A stretch of DNA of 32,171 bases from Elainella saxicola E1 (lineage in GTDB: Bacteria > Cyanobacteriota > Cyanobacteriia > Elainellales > Elainellaceae): positions 1 through 32,171 of the forward strand of contig LUGL01000063.1 of assembly GCA_002796835.1 (NCBI GenBank), written 5' to 3'. The notes beneath the pieces are model-generated. The model searched no databases. It was not told where the DNA came from and saw only the letters and a list, made by a program, of their open reading frames with translations. The stretch's first letter is position 1. The number at the start of each line of letters is the position of its first letter. The position numbers and the translations under genes are program-made. Of the stretch, positions 15,001 to 22,876 are shown piece after piece.

Positions 15001-15067
15001 TATTCTAATTGATATAACTTTTATATTTGCAATTCAATATGTTTTTGTGTTCGATTTGCAGCACCCA

Positions 15068-15306
15068 GCACTCGGTAATTCCCCGCGTGCAAGTTTCTAG
15101 AGCATTGCGCTTTCTCAGCTACTTGGGGGACTCCGCTGGTGAGTTATCACACACTCTTTCAAGGATGGCTACTTCTAAGCCGACCTCCCAGGTTCTTCGC
15201 ACTCCCCGTTCACAAGCGCCCACTGCTTGGCAGCGTTACCCTTCCTCTCGTACTCAGTATGTAGGCTCTAAAAGTTAGGGCACGCAGGCAATTATGGGTT
15301 ACTACC
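15068..15306 (-). ncRNA. Candidate structured RNA combining a sarcin-ricin-loop sequence and a GTPase-associated-centre fold
   Basis: Read on the minus strand from 15306 down. A hairpin (15287-15306) is followed by a helix (15282-15285 with 15233-15236, and 15277-15280 with 15239-15242) enclosing AGTACGAGAGGA (15254-15243), the universal sarcin-ricin 12-mer of large-subunit rRNA. Next, GGGGA/TCCCC (15203-15207 with 15126-15130) encloses a 56-base unit (15191-15136) that aligns without gaps to E. coli 23S 1052-1107. Its inner 48 bases match at 38 positions, and its closing stem is CTGG/CCAG where E. coli has CCAG/CTGG. Two further helices follow (15121-15125 with 15090-15094; hairpin 15090-15068). 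The two rRNA-like parts are in the reverse order from 23S. The ends are estimates. No Rfam family comes to mind. Confidence 0.6.
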
Positions 15307-15511
15307 ATCGCTACAACTCGGTTTCCGGAAGCCGATTCAAATTCGTTGCGGTGCATGATTGTCCGCTTTCAACCGATCCTGGCTCAGCTTGCTGCAGCAA
15401 TGCGTCTATGATTGCTTCAAGAAAAATTTGAGTCCTGGTTGCAGAAATTCCATCAGCAGTATCAGTCGATCGCAAATTCAAGCCTAACTCATGCAAGTAC
15501 TAACTCATGCA
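15307..15511. other. Intergenic stretch between the DUF924 gene and the rRNA-like RNA
   Basis: About 200 bases with no gene I can support. A 61-codon minus-strand frame (15311-15496) has plausible composition (TRTQIFLEAIIDALLQQAEP) but no recognised family and no good ribosome-binding site. A short direct repeat CTAACTCATGCAAGTA / CTAACTCATGC occurs around 15485-15511. The promoter of the RNA or of kptA would be expected here. Confidence 0.4.
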
Positions 15512-16153
15512 TTAAAGGTAACAGTGCAGATGAGATGGCAGTGGTCGCTGATGCACAAGTTCACCTGTAGTAAGGTACTGAAGCTCATCGGAGGTAGACT
15601 GTCGTCCTAACACTTCGTTGCGATGAGGATGGCGACCAAACCGGGCAATGATTTCTCGATGTCGGTGTGCCTGGGATGCGGAGAACTCCAGCCACGCACG
15701 GTGGTTTGGAGAGGCTTCCTTCACTAGATTGTCTGACAGTTGGGTCACAATGTCTAGATTTCCCAAATCCTCTGAGTGGCCCAGCGGCAGAGCAAAAAAT
15801 ATCTTTTCCCAAGGCGTCTCCAATGCTGCGTAATGACCGATTTCAAGTCCTTCTAATGCCAGCGCGCAAGCTTTCGCATCTTGAGCAAATGCCTGAGCTG
15901 TTCCGCGATAAACCGTTCGTGAAAATTGGTCGAGAACAATGATCAGTGCCAAACGCGATCGGGGTTCTTTCGACCAGGCATCTAGTTCGCCGGTTATAGC
16001 GCGTTCCAGCAGCGGTGAAAACTGCTGAATAATCTCGACATCTGCCTCTCCTCGGAACCATCTGAGCCACTGACGAGCTAGCGCAGATTGATCCTTTTCA
16101 AAGGATTGAGGAAACCAAAACTGAAGTACGCCTTGTACTTGTTGAGTATTCAT
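15512..16153 (-). CDS. DUF924 family protein
   Basis: 213 residues from the ATG at 16153 (MNTQQVQGVLQFWF), which puts the family's opening V-L-x-F-W-F close to the start; ATG 16162 or the ATG at 16219 would add residues that do not look conserved. Typical DUF924 features follow: RWFRGEADVEIIQQF, LALIIVLDQFSRTVYRGTAQ, a helical FFALPLGHSEDLGNL segment and AHRHREIIARFGRHPHRNEV with clustered His and Arg. The fold is an all-helical, TPR-like one; the biochemical role is unknown. It points toward kptA on the same strand but is separated from it by about 510 bases. Confidence 0.88.
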   Translation of the reverse strand: MNTQQVQGVLQFWFPQSFEKDQSALARQWLRWFRGEADVEIIQQFSPLLERAITGELDAWSKEPRSRLALIIVLDQFSRTVYRGTAQAFAQDAKACALALEGLEIGHYAALETPWEKIFFALPLGHSEDLGNLDIVTQLSDNLVKEASPNHRAWLEFSASQAHRHREIIARFGRHPHRNEVLGRQSTSDELQYLTTGELVHQRPLPSHLHCYL

Positions 16154-16334
16154 TAGATCCATCACATTATGTTTAGTTGTAAAGTAAACGCTTTTTACGT
16201 ATTGCGCTGTTATCGACATAGACGGTCCCTATAGCTGAATACCAAAACAACAATAATACGTTGATGCGTCGAACCAAAGCGGGGACCGTTTTGTCGCCAA
16301 GTAAAGTTCATCGTAGACTATTCAACTTGCCACA

Positions 16335-16502
16335 TTAATCTGCGGCGGGTGTATTGTCTGAAGCTGGACCGAGATTGAGAACTGCCTTGATATTTTCCGG
16401 CTGCATCATGTCCAGATACCGTTTCATAAAATTGGGCGGCAATAGCTCAATCAGAACTTCATTCTCAACCCAAAACTCAATCAAGTCAAAAAAGAAAATT
16501 AG
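16335..16502 (-). other. Short coding-like frame without a clear start
   Basis: The minus-strand frame reads FDLIEFWVENEVLIELLPPN, FMKRYLDMMQPENIKAVLNL and GPASDNTPAAD, then TAA (16335-16337). Composition and periodicity look like protein, but there is no ATG ahead of it, only a TTG in the DLIEF segment or the internal ATG of MKRYLDMM, and an in-frame stop at 16503. It lies 24 bases after the DUF3574 gene on the same strand. It could be the end of a truncated gene or a very small protein. The rest of 16154-16525 shows nothing recognisable. Confidence 0.35.
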
Positions 16503-16525
16503 TCAAGCAAATCTTGAGGGCAAGA

Positions 16526-17638
16526 TTATTGGAAAGTAATGCTTAAGGTTTCATCAACAACAGTAAGAACTGATTCTTGCTGGAATCTTTGCCTGTAAGC
16601 ACTAATGATTTGATTAATCGAATTCTCGTTGGCCTGTGTATCTTCAAGAATCAGAGAAACAACTTTGCTGGGTTCATGAATCAGGCGATTTTCCCTATCG
16701 AGAAATTGTCCTTTTGTATCGTAAATGGTTAATCCATCAGAAAAGCGAGGCATGATTTCATCGCGAAGAAATTGATTGAATTGGCGATCGCTCACTTGCT
16801 CTGTAGTCCCAATATTTCGTCCGAAATACAGATCAACTTGAATGAGTTCAGGAGTTGAATCATTGTCGATCAAATCTTCTCCTTGTCCAAATCCAACTTT
16901 GACCGCCTCATTGACGACTTCTAAAATTGAGCTTTGCTGAAACTGGACTTCATAGGCATCGATCACCTGATAGAGCGACTGTTCATTTGCTATGGTATCT
17001 TCGATAACTAACGACACAACCTTGCTGGAATTTTGCCTCGAATCATTTGGACAATCTCGCAACTGTTCTTCTGTGTCATAAACGGTCAAGCCATTTGGAA
17101 AGCGAGGCGTTAATACATCTTCAAGGAATTGATTAAATTGACGATTGCCTTCCCGTCCTTCTCCAATACAATCAAGATACAGATCGACCTGGATCACCTC
17201 AGGTGCAAGATCATTAACGATCAGGTCTTCACCTTGACCGAAACCAATTGCAACATCTTGATTTTTGACCTGCAAGACTGATTCTTTCTGAAACCGCTGT
17301 TTGTAGGCGTCAATAATGTCATCAACTGCCCGATGATTGCTGTCCTGATCTTTGTAAACAAGTGAGATAACCTTGCTGGGTTCTCGAATCAGGTTTCCGC
17401 CACTATATACAGACGGTCTCTTTGCATCATGTTCTGTCACTCCAGCAGGAAATTGAGGGATCACAACATCTTCAACAAACTGCTGAAACTGCTGTCCTGT
17501 TACTCTTCCTGTTGTTCCAACATTACGTCCAAAATACAAGTCCTGTTGAACCAGCACTGAAGCTGTTTCGTTTGCAAGAAGTGCTGGATGCAGCTGCATT
17601 AAACTGTTGAGGACAGCGATCTTAAGTAGGTTCATCAT
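16526..17638 (-). CDS. Exported protein with three tandem DUF3574 domains
   Basis: 370 residues. A short signal-like N-terminus (about 1-25, MMNLLKIAVL...PALLANETA) is followed by three copies of the same roughly 105-residue unit at about 28-133, 148-250 and 265-369. Each has an opening Q-V/Q-D-L-Y strand, QF-x2-F-x4-V/I-x-P-x-F-P/S-x-G-L/V-T, a P/S-SKV-V/I-SLV/I strand and an AY-x2-x-FQ helix with a final V-x-V-x-F/T. This is the DUF3574 pattern, normally one domain per protein. Copies 1 and 3 keep FGRN after DLY; copy 2 has lost it (YLDCIGEG). The first two units end in the same linker, GFGQGEDLI. The function is unknown; the fold is ferredoxin-like by family description. It starts at ATG 17638 or the ATG next to it. 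Confidence 0.8.
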   Translation of the reverse strand: MMNLLKIAVLNSLMQLHPALLANETASVLVQQDLYFGRNVGTTGRVTGQQFQQFVEDVVIPQFPAGVTEHDAKRPSVYSGGNLIREPSKVISLVYKDQDSNHRAVDDIIDAYKQRFQKESVLQVKNQDVAIGFGQGEDLIVNDLAPEVIQVDLYLDCIGEGREGNRQFNQFLEDVLTPRFPNGLTVYDTEEQLRDCPNDSRQNSSKVVSLVIEDTIANEQSLYQVIDAYEVQFQQSSILEVVNEAVKVGFGQGEDLIDNDSTPELIQVDLYFGRNIGTTEQVSDRQFNQFLRDEIMPRFSDGLTIYDTKGQFLDRENRLIHEPSKVVSLILEDTQANENSINQIISAYRQRFQQESVLTVVDETLSITFQ

Positions 17639-18102
17639 AATTGTCTGATATAGAGTAAAGCTTAATGTTTGCGCAATGTTTGCAGGCTTTACGTTGATCT
17701 CGCAAGTAATTTTTCTTCTGCGTTACTGATTGAGAAGTGGATAGCGATAGCAGCCTGTAATTAGTAGAATAAGCAGCCTCAACAAAAATGTCAGTCTGAA
17801 AAAGTCAGAACTATAAAAGCCTTGACGATAAAGGGAGAGAGAAAAATAAGGAGCGTGAAACGGTCGCCGTCTGACTTTTTTAATCCATCATCCAACTTTC
17901 AATCTGACTTTTTCAGACACCAAAGACCATCATCTTCGAGTAATCAGCTTAAAGCTGGCGTTATGTGGCGTACCCCACAAAACCCTGCTGCAATTCCTCG
18001 ATCGCCCTGGATGGCCTAATCTTCCTAGATGGATGCTGCTTGGACGTTTTTCGGACGGTGTTCCGAGTAAGCTAGCAATTACGATCGCCTCTCGTAAAAC
18101 CT
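17639..18102. other. Intergenic region between divergent genes
   Basis: 464 bases separating the DUF3574 gene (minus) from the AurF-like gene (plus). No gene is supported. A 65-codon plus-strand frame at 17822-18019 looks random (repeated Ser/Pro/Arg). The region should hold both promoters; I see no convincing -35/-10 pair. The notable content is the repeat TCTGACTTTTTCAGA described separately. Confidence 0.5.
17795..17917. repeat. Inverted pair of a 15-base self-folding motif
   Basis: TCTGAAAAAGTCAGA at 17795-17809 is the exact reverse complement of TCTGACTTTTTCAGA at 17903-17917. Each copy is itself a 5-base stem with a 5-base loop. A partial third copy, GTCTGACTTTTTT, lies at 17869-17881. 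The pair could form a long-range hairpin or a two-site operator. Confidence 0.6.
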
Positions 18103-19029
18103 ATGCACTCCATCGACTCCCAAGCTGCTAATCATTACCACTCGATCTGGCAAGCCGCCACCCGCATCAATTGGAAGATCGAGGATTTAATTGGAGGAGA
18201 TAAACGACTCAACTTTACTCAACCGTTCTTACCAGAAGCATTAGCCAGCGTCAGCGCTATTTCATGCCTGACGGAGGCAGAAAAACTGAAGCTCAACCAG
18301 ATTCGAGGCAACAGCTATCTCTATTTCTTTGGCTTATGCGAAGAGTTTATCTTGCCTTACGTGATTGGCCATATCAGCCAGATTCAAAGGAGCGATCTCT
18401 ATGCCACCCAGGCGTTTCTACATTTTGCTGAAGAAGAAAGTAAGCACATGCTTCTGTTTCGGCAGTTTGCAGAGAATTTTGAACAGGGGTTTGGCTCACG
18501 CTGTGACTGCGCTGGACCGGCCCGCACCATTTGCGATCGCATCCTGGCTCACCATCGGCTAGCAGTCGCACTGACCACACTTCACATTGAATGGATGACC
18601 CAACGCCACTATCTAGAGAGCGTTCGTGATACTCAGGGACTGGACGCCCAGTTTTGCTGCCTGCTGCGATATCACTGGATCGAGGAAGCCCAGCACGCCA
18701 AATTAGATGCCCTGATGGTGGAGGATATTGCCCAAAGCCTATCGCCTCAAGAGATTCAAACCGCAATTTCTGACTATTTTGCGATCGTCAATTTACTGGA
18801 TCAAGTATTTCACGAGCAGGTACAGCTCGATCTGGAAAGCCTCTCCAGAGCGATCGATCGACAATTCTCGGAGGCTGAACGAGCCGAGATCCAAACCACG
18901 CAAATCCAGTCTTATCGATGGACATTTTTATGGTCGGGGATGACGCATCGTAATGTTGAGGGAACGTTTAGAGCAATCTGTCCATCCAGTCAGACCCAAT
19001 TGTTAGAGAAGGCCAAAGCGTTTGGTTAA
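18103..19029 (+). CDS. AurF-like diiron oxygenase
   Basis: 308 residues. The spacing of metal ligands fits the AurF (p-aminobenzoate N-oxygenase) family closely: Glu81 in CEEFILPY, Glu112 and His115 in EEESKH, Glu163 in HIEW, then His191, Glu195 and His198 in HWIEEAQH, which equals the His-x3-Glu-x2-His triad of AurF. So all seven ligands seem present. AurF-type enzymes use O2 to oxidise amines or other small molecules; the substrate here is unknown. It precedes the BTAD regulator by 140 bases on the same strand. ATG 18103 has a poor ribosome-binding site, but no better start is near. Confidence 0.8.
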   Translation: MHSIDSQAANHYHSIWQAATRINWKIEDLIGGDKRLNFTQPFLPEALASVSAISCLTEAEKLKLNQIRGNSYLYFFGLCEEFILPYVIGHISQIQRSDLYATQAFLHFAEEESKHMLLFRQFAENFEQGFGSRCDCAGPARTICDRILAHHRLAVALTTLHIEWMTQRHYLESVRDTQGLDAQFCCLLRYHWIEEAQHAKLDALMVEDIAQSLSPQEIQTAISDYFAIVNLLDQVFHEQVQLDLESLSRAIDRQFSEAERAEIQTTQIQSYRWTFLWSGMTHRNVEGTFRAICPSSQTQLLEKAKAFG

Positions 19030-19107
19030 TTCCAGTTTTTCGATGTCTAAAATTTTCTCTATCCAGATCAAGTTAAGTTTCTCAATCCCTCCGAATCGGT
19101 TCAAAAC

Positions 19108-19136
19108 TTGACATTCTAGAATTGAGTCTTTCCTAA
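19108..19136 (+). promoter_or_regulatory. Weak candidate promoter ahead of the BTAD regulator gene
   Basis: A perfect -35 hexamer TTGACA (19108-19113) is followed after 17 bases by TCCTAA (19131-19136), a poor -10. The GTG start of the regulator lies 34 bases downstream. This is a position-based suggestion only. Confidence 0.25.
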
Positions 19137-19169
19137 CGTCACCTGTGTTCTTTGCCCCCTTGAACTCCT

Positions 19170-22100
19170 GTGTCTACAAGCCTCCACATCAAGCTATTTG
19201 GAGAATTCTACCTGACTGCCAACGGCGTTCCCATTACCGGGATGAACTCGGAACGGTTGCAGGCATTGCTGGCCTTTATTTTGCTGCATCGGGATACTCC
19301 CCAATCTCGCCAGCAGATTGCAGTGCAACTCTGGTCGGATGCCACGGATGCGGATGCGAAAGCCAACCTGCGACGACGCTTGCATGAGTTGAAACAATTG
19401 CTCCCCAATGCCGATCGCTGGTTACGGATTGAAACCAAAACCGTGCAGTGGGTACAGCATCCAGATTGCTTTTTAGATGTGGCAGAGTTTGAGGCAGCCA
19501 TTACTCCAACACAACCCACCCAGCAAGCCTTGGAGCAGGCCGCCAAGCTCTATCAAGGGGATTTACTGCCAAGCTGTTATGACGATTGGATTGTGCCGTA
19601 TCGGGACCAATTTCGGCAACGGACGATCGCCACATTAGAGACGCTGATTACCCTGCTGACTCACCAAAATAGCAGCCGTGCGGCGATTAGCTATGCCCAA
19701 CAGCTTCAGCGGATCGATCCACTCTATGAACCTGTTTATTGTCATCTGATGCGGCTGCATGCCCAGGAGGGCGATCGGGCCAGTGCGCTGCGAGTCTATC
19801 ATCAGTGCATGACGGTGCTGCAAGCAGAATTGGGAGTGAATCCCAGTCCGGTCACCAGCAAGCTCTATGAGGAGTTGTTGAATCTGGAGGATCTTTCCGC
19901 ACCGCCGAGTTGTGTAGCTGTTGCCCAACCCCTGGCCGTCCAAGTGATCCTGCCTGCCGAAAATCGATTGCTGGCTGCCTCTGAGCTGCCTTTGATTGGG
20001 CGGGAAGCAGAGTGGGCGGTCGTGCAACAGTGGCTGGCCGATTGTCGCGATCGCCTCCATCCAGAACTGCTGCTGCTGTTGGGAGAACCTGGGATCGGCA
20101 AGACTCGCCTACTGGAAGAACTGGCGAGAGTTGTTCAATCGACGGGTGGCCATGTACTCTGGGGCAAAGGCTTCGAGGCAGAAATGCTGCGACCTTACGG
20201 AGCCTGGACGGATGCGTTTGAGGCGATCGGTGCTACAGAATTTCTGAATGAGCTGCGAGATCTGGTCATGAATACCGATCCATCAGCAACCTTGAATCGC
20301 GGACGGCTGTTCGACATGGCGGCTCAGTTTATGGCGCAACTGGGAGAAACGGCTCCTGTGCTGGTCGTCCTGGATGATATTCAATGGTTAGACGAAACCT
20401 CGATCGCCTTTCTGCACTATGTTGCACGACTTCTGAGTCATCAACTGTCGATTTCATTCGTTTGTGCGGCTCGTAAACGGGAGATCGAAACCAATCTCTC
20501 AGCTTACAAATTCATCCAGGCCCTACATCGAGAACGTCGGATTCGGGTGATAGAGGTGCTGCCGCTCGATCGCTGTCAGACGGTTGCCCTGGCTCAAGCG
20601 ATGGGGTGCAAAATCGACTGCGACCAAATTTTTGTGAACAGCGGCGGCAATCCACTTTTTGCCCTGGAAATGGCTCGGACCCAGGCCCAGTCTCCCGGAA
20701 CTGCCTCCAGTACGCTAGAGACCTTGATTCAGGCGCGATTGGTGCAGCTAGATGAGGCAACCCGCAATTTGGTTTCTTGGGCAGCTGCCTTGGGGCGGAA
20801 TTTCAATCCCACGATTCTGGGAAATATTGTGGATTTGTCACTGCCCCGCCTGCTGACTGCGATCGATCAATTAGAACAGCATGGAATTATTCGACCCAGT
20901 AGCGCGATCGAAGGGGAAACGACCTATGCCTTTGCCCATGACATTGTGCGACAGGTGGCTTACGAGCAGTTCTCTGAACCCCGACGCAAACTGATTCACA
21001 CTCACATTGCCCAGGTATTAAATGCGTTAGCTTCTCCTTCGACTCAGTTGATTAATGATGTGGCGCATCATGCTGCGCTGGGGAGTGATCACACTTTGGC
21101 GGCATCGGCCTCTTTGATCGCAGCAGAACGCTGTTTGCGGATATTTGCCTATGCAGAAGCAGCGGAACTTGCCCAACGCGGGATTTGCCACTGCCAATAT
21201 TTGGAGGCTGCAACGCGAATCCGGCTGCAGTTGAGCTTGCTGAAAGCCTATGTCAAAGCGGGAGTGCCCAAGGCTCGAGTGCCAGCACTTCAACAAACCT
21301 TGCAGCAGCTGATCCAGGAAGCCGCAGCGCTGAAGCTGAAGGATGAAGAAGCCACCGGCCTGGAAGCATTGATTGTCCTGAATTACGATCACGGTAATTT
21401 GAGTGAAGTGCAGCAACATTCACTTCATGCGGCTGAACAGGGTCGGACTGCTAGTCCTGCAACCACCATGCATATGCTGGCTCATACTGGATCTTGTTTA
21501 GCAGAAATTGGCCGAGATATTCCTCGCGCAGAAGCCCTTCTATTAGAGGCCCAATCCATTAGCGATCGATTAGGCTTAGATACGAGCGATATTTCCTTTG
21601 GGTTAGGCTGTGTGCGCCGCTATCAGGGACAGGTGGAGGAGGCCCGATCGCTGCTGCGGCAAGGTTGGCAGATGGCCCAACTGGCGCAAGACCACTGGCG
21701 CGAATGTACCTGTCTAACCAGTTTAGTAATGCTGGAACTGGAAGCCAAGCAGCTATTACTGGCGCTCGACTATTGCAGTGAATTGATTCATGTTTCGGCT
21801 CAGATGGGAGAAGGCAGCGAAGCACCCCATGCGGCAGCCCTGGATGCGGTCACTCGTTATCTATTACAGGAAAAGAAAGCTGAAGAAGCATTAGAGCGAT
21901 CGCGCCAAGTTCTGAAGCGCATTGATTCTCCCCGGATCCTGTCCTATATTCAGACCATTGCTGCCGAATGGGATTTACAGCAGGGAAACGTGGATCAAGC
22001 CAGCTTGCGGGCCGCAGAAGCACTGTCAGCCGCCCGAATTGTCGAGAATCCCAGTGAGTTGGTTCTGGCTGAGGTCATGGTGATTCAGGCCGATCGTCAA

Positions 22101-22262
22101 CTTAAGCATTTGCATGGGAATTTGAATGGGAATTTGCATGATGGCAAGCAACATCTCGTTGAATTAAAAACGAAGTTCAAAGGACAACCGCTCAGTGCCC
22201 GCGCCCAACAGAGCCTAATCCAACTGGAGCACACTTTGAATCATCAATCTCAGGGTCATTGA
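19170..22262 (+). CDS. BTAD-domain transcriptional regulator/STAND ATPase (SARP-like, large form)
   Basis: 1030 residues. Residues 1-250 have the OmpR-like HTH plus bacterial transcriptional activator domain: LHIKLFGEFYLTANGVPITG, QQIAVQLWSDATDADAKANL, GDLLPSCYDDWIVPYRDQF and LYEPVYCHLMRLHAQEGDRA. An ATPase module follows, with GEPGIGKT (305-312) and VLVVLDDIQWLDE (397-409), then a helical region (about 620-1020) of TPR-like pairs such as QGNVDQASLRAAEALSAARI. Such proteins bind direct repeats and switch on nearby operons, with ATP and a ligand as the switch (family knowledge). The GTG 19170 start places the DNA-binding domain right at the N-terminus; no other start keeps it whole. The stop overlaps the ribosome-binding site of the next gene. 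Confidence 0.88.
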   Translation: MSTSLHIKLFGEFYLTANGVPITGMNSERLQALLAFILLHRDTPQSRQQIAVQLWSDATDADAKANLRRRLHELKQLLPNADRWLRIETKTVQWVQHPDCFLDVAEFEAAITPTQPTQQALEQAAKLYQGDLLPSCYDDWIVPYRDQFRQRTIATLETLITLLTHQNSSRAAISYAQQLQRIDPLYEPVYCHLMRLHAQEGDRASALRVYHQCMTVLQAELGVNPSPVTSKLYEELLNLEDLSAPPSCVAVAQPLAVQVILPAENRLLAASELPLIGREAEWAVVQQWLADCRDRLHPELLLLLGEPGIGKTRLLEELARVVQSTGGHVLWGKGFEAEMLRPYGAWTDAFEAIGATEFLNELRDLVMNTDPSATLNRGRLFDMAAQFMAQLGETAPVLVVLDDIQWLDETSIAFLHYVARLLSHQLSISFVCAARKREIETNLSAYKFIQALHRERRIRVIEVLPLDRCQTVALAQAMGCKIDCDQIFVNSGGNPLFALEMARTQAQSPGTASSTLETLIQARLVQLDEATRNLVSWAAALGRNFNPTILGNIVDLSLPRLLTAIDQLEQHGIIRPSSAIEGETTYAFAHDIVRQVAYEQFSEPRRKLIHTHIAQVLNALASPSTQLINDVAHHAALGSDHTLAASASLIAAERCLRIFAYAEAAELAQRGICHCQYLEAATRIRLQLSLLKAYVKAGVPKARVPALQQTLQQLIQEAAALKLKDEEATGLEALIVLNYDHGNLSEVQQHSLHAAEQGRTASPATTMHMLAHTGSCLAEIGRDIPRAEALLLEAQSISDRLGLDTSDISFGLGCVRRYQGQVEEARSLLRQGWQMAQLAQDHWRECTCLTSLVMLELEAKQLLLALDYCSELIHVSAQMGEGSEAPHAAALDAVTRYLLQEKKAEEALERSRQVLKRIDSPRILSYIQTIAAEWDLQQGNVDQASLRAAEALSAARIVENPSELVLAEVMVIQADRQLKHLHGNLNGNLHDGKQHLVELKTKFKGQPLSARAQQSLIQLEHTLNHQSQGH

Positions 22263-22276
22263 GGAGGACACCACCC

Positions 22277-22852
22277 ATGAAATTTGCCGTTTCAGAAATA
22301 ACGTTCTCGCCACCCCTTCCGGCCCCGATGACCTATAACCAGTGGGCACAGATCAACCAGAACCTGGCGGGTTGTCAGGCAACTCGGAATGTTCAGTGGC
22401 TTTACTCTCTCGTTTCTGTACAGGGCGATCGCTCCATTTGTGTCTATCAGGTGCCTTATACTGATGCACTGCGGGAAGCTTACCGGGAGGCCCGAGCGCC
22501 ATTTCAAAGAATCTGGGCCGCAACAGATCCATGGGTGGCAACAGATCTCAACAGCTTTGCTCAGGATGCTACTTTGATCGTTGCAGAAACCAATTACGAT
22601 CCGCCAATCACCAGAACCATGGTTGCGGAAATCAAGCATCAGGCCAAGGGTTGTCTGAATGAGTTGAATATTCAGTCTGCCTTTTCACTCCTAACTTTGG
22701 ATGGATCTCACTCGGCTTGCACATTCGTTGCCTCCAGTGCAGAACAGGTGCGATCGCTCTATCGCAAAGTGGGATTACCGTTTGAGCGGGTTTGGAAAGC
22801 GACCTTGATTCAACCGATCGCAACGGATCTCCCATCTGCCATTTCATCCTGA
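22277..22852 (+). CDS. Tandem DUF4242 (SCO4226-like) protein
   Basis: 191 residues from ATG 22277, with GAGGAGGA eight bases upstream starting inside the regulator's stop region, so translation is probably coupled. Two similar halves each match DUF4242: MTYNQWAQINQNLAGCQATR, SICVYQVPYTDALREAYREA and PFQRIWAA in the first; MVAEIKHQAKGCLNELNIQS, SACTFVASSAEQVRSLYRKV and PFERVWKA in the second. The Streptomyces member SCO4226 binds nickel as a ferredoxin-like dimer; the two copies here could make that dimer in one chain (inference). I cannot assign a function. The first 20 residues form an extra strand. Confidence 0.82.
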   Translation: MKFAVSEITFSPPLPAPMTYNQWAQINQNLAGCQATRNVQWLYSLVSVQGDRSICVYQVPYTDALREAYREARAPFQRIWAATDPWVATDLNSFAQDATLIVAETNYDPPITRTMVAEIKHQAKGCLNELNIQSAFSLLTLDGSHSACTFVASSAEQVRSLYRKVGLPFERVWKATLIQPIATDLPSAISS

Positions 22853-22876
22853 TCGCTGACTTCAGCAACTTGTCGT

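Noticed and set aside
15036-15066. A tRNA T-arm-like GTGTTCGATT on the plus strand
   Set aside because: No matching acceptor, D or anticodon arms could be placed around it on either strand.
15027-15278. An 83-codon plus-strand frame over the rRNA-like segment
   Set aside because: It is antisense to the structured RNA, has the Ser/Arg/Pro-rich look of translated rRNA complements, and has no recognisable family or ribosome-binding site.
17822-18019. A 65-codon plus-strand frame in the intergenic region
   Set aside because: Its composition is Ser/Pro/Arg-rich without family resemblance, and it runs over the repeat motifs.
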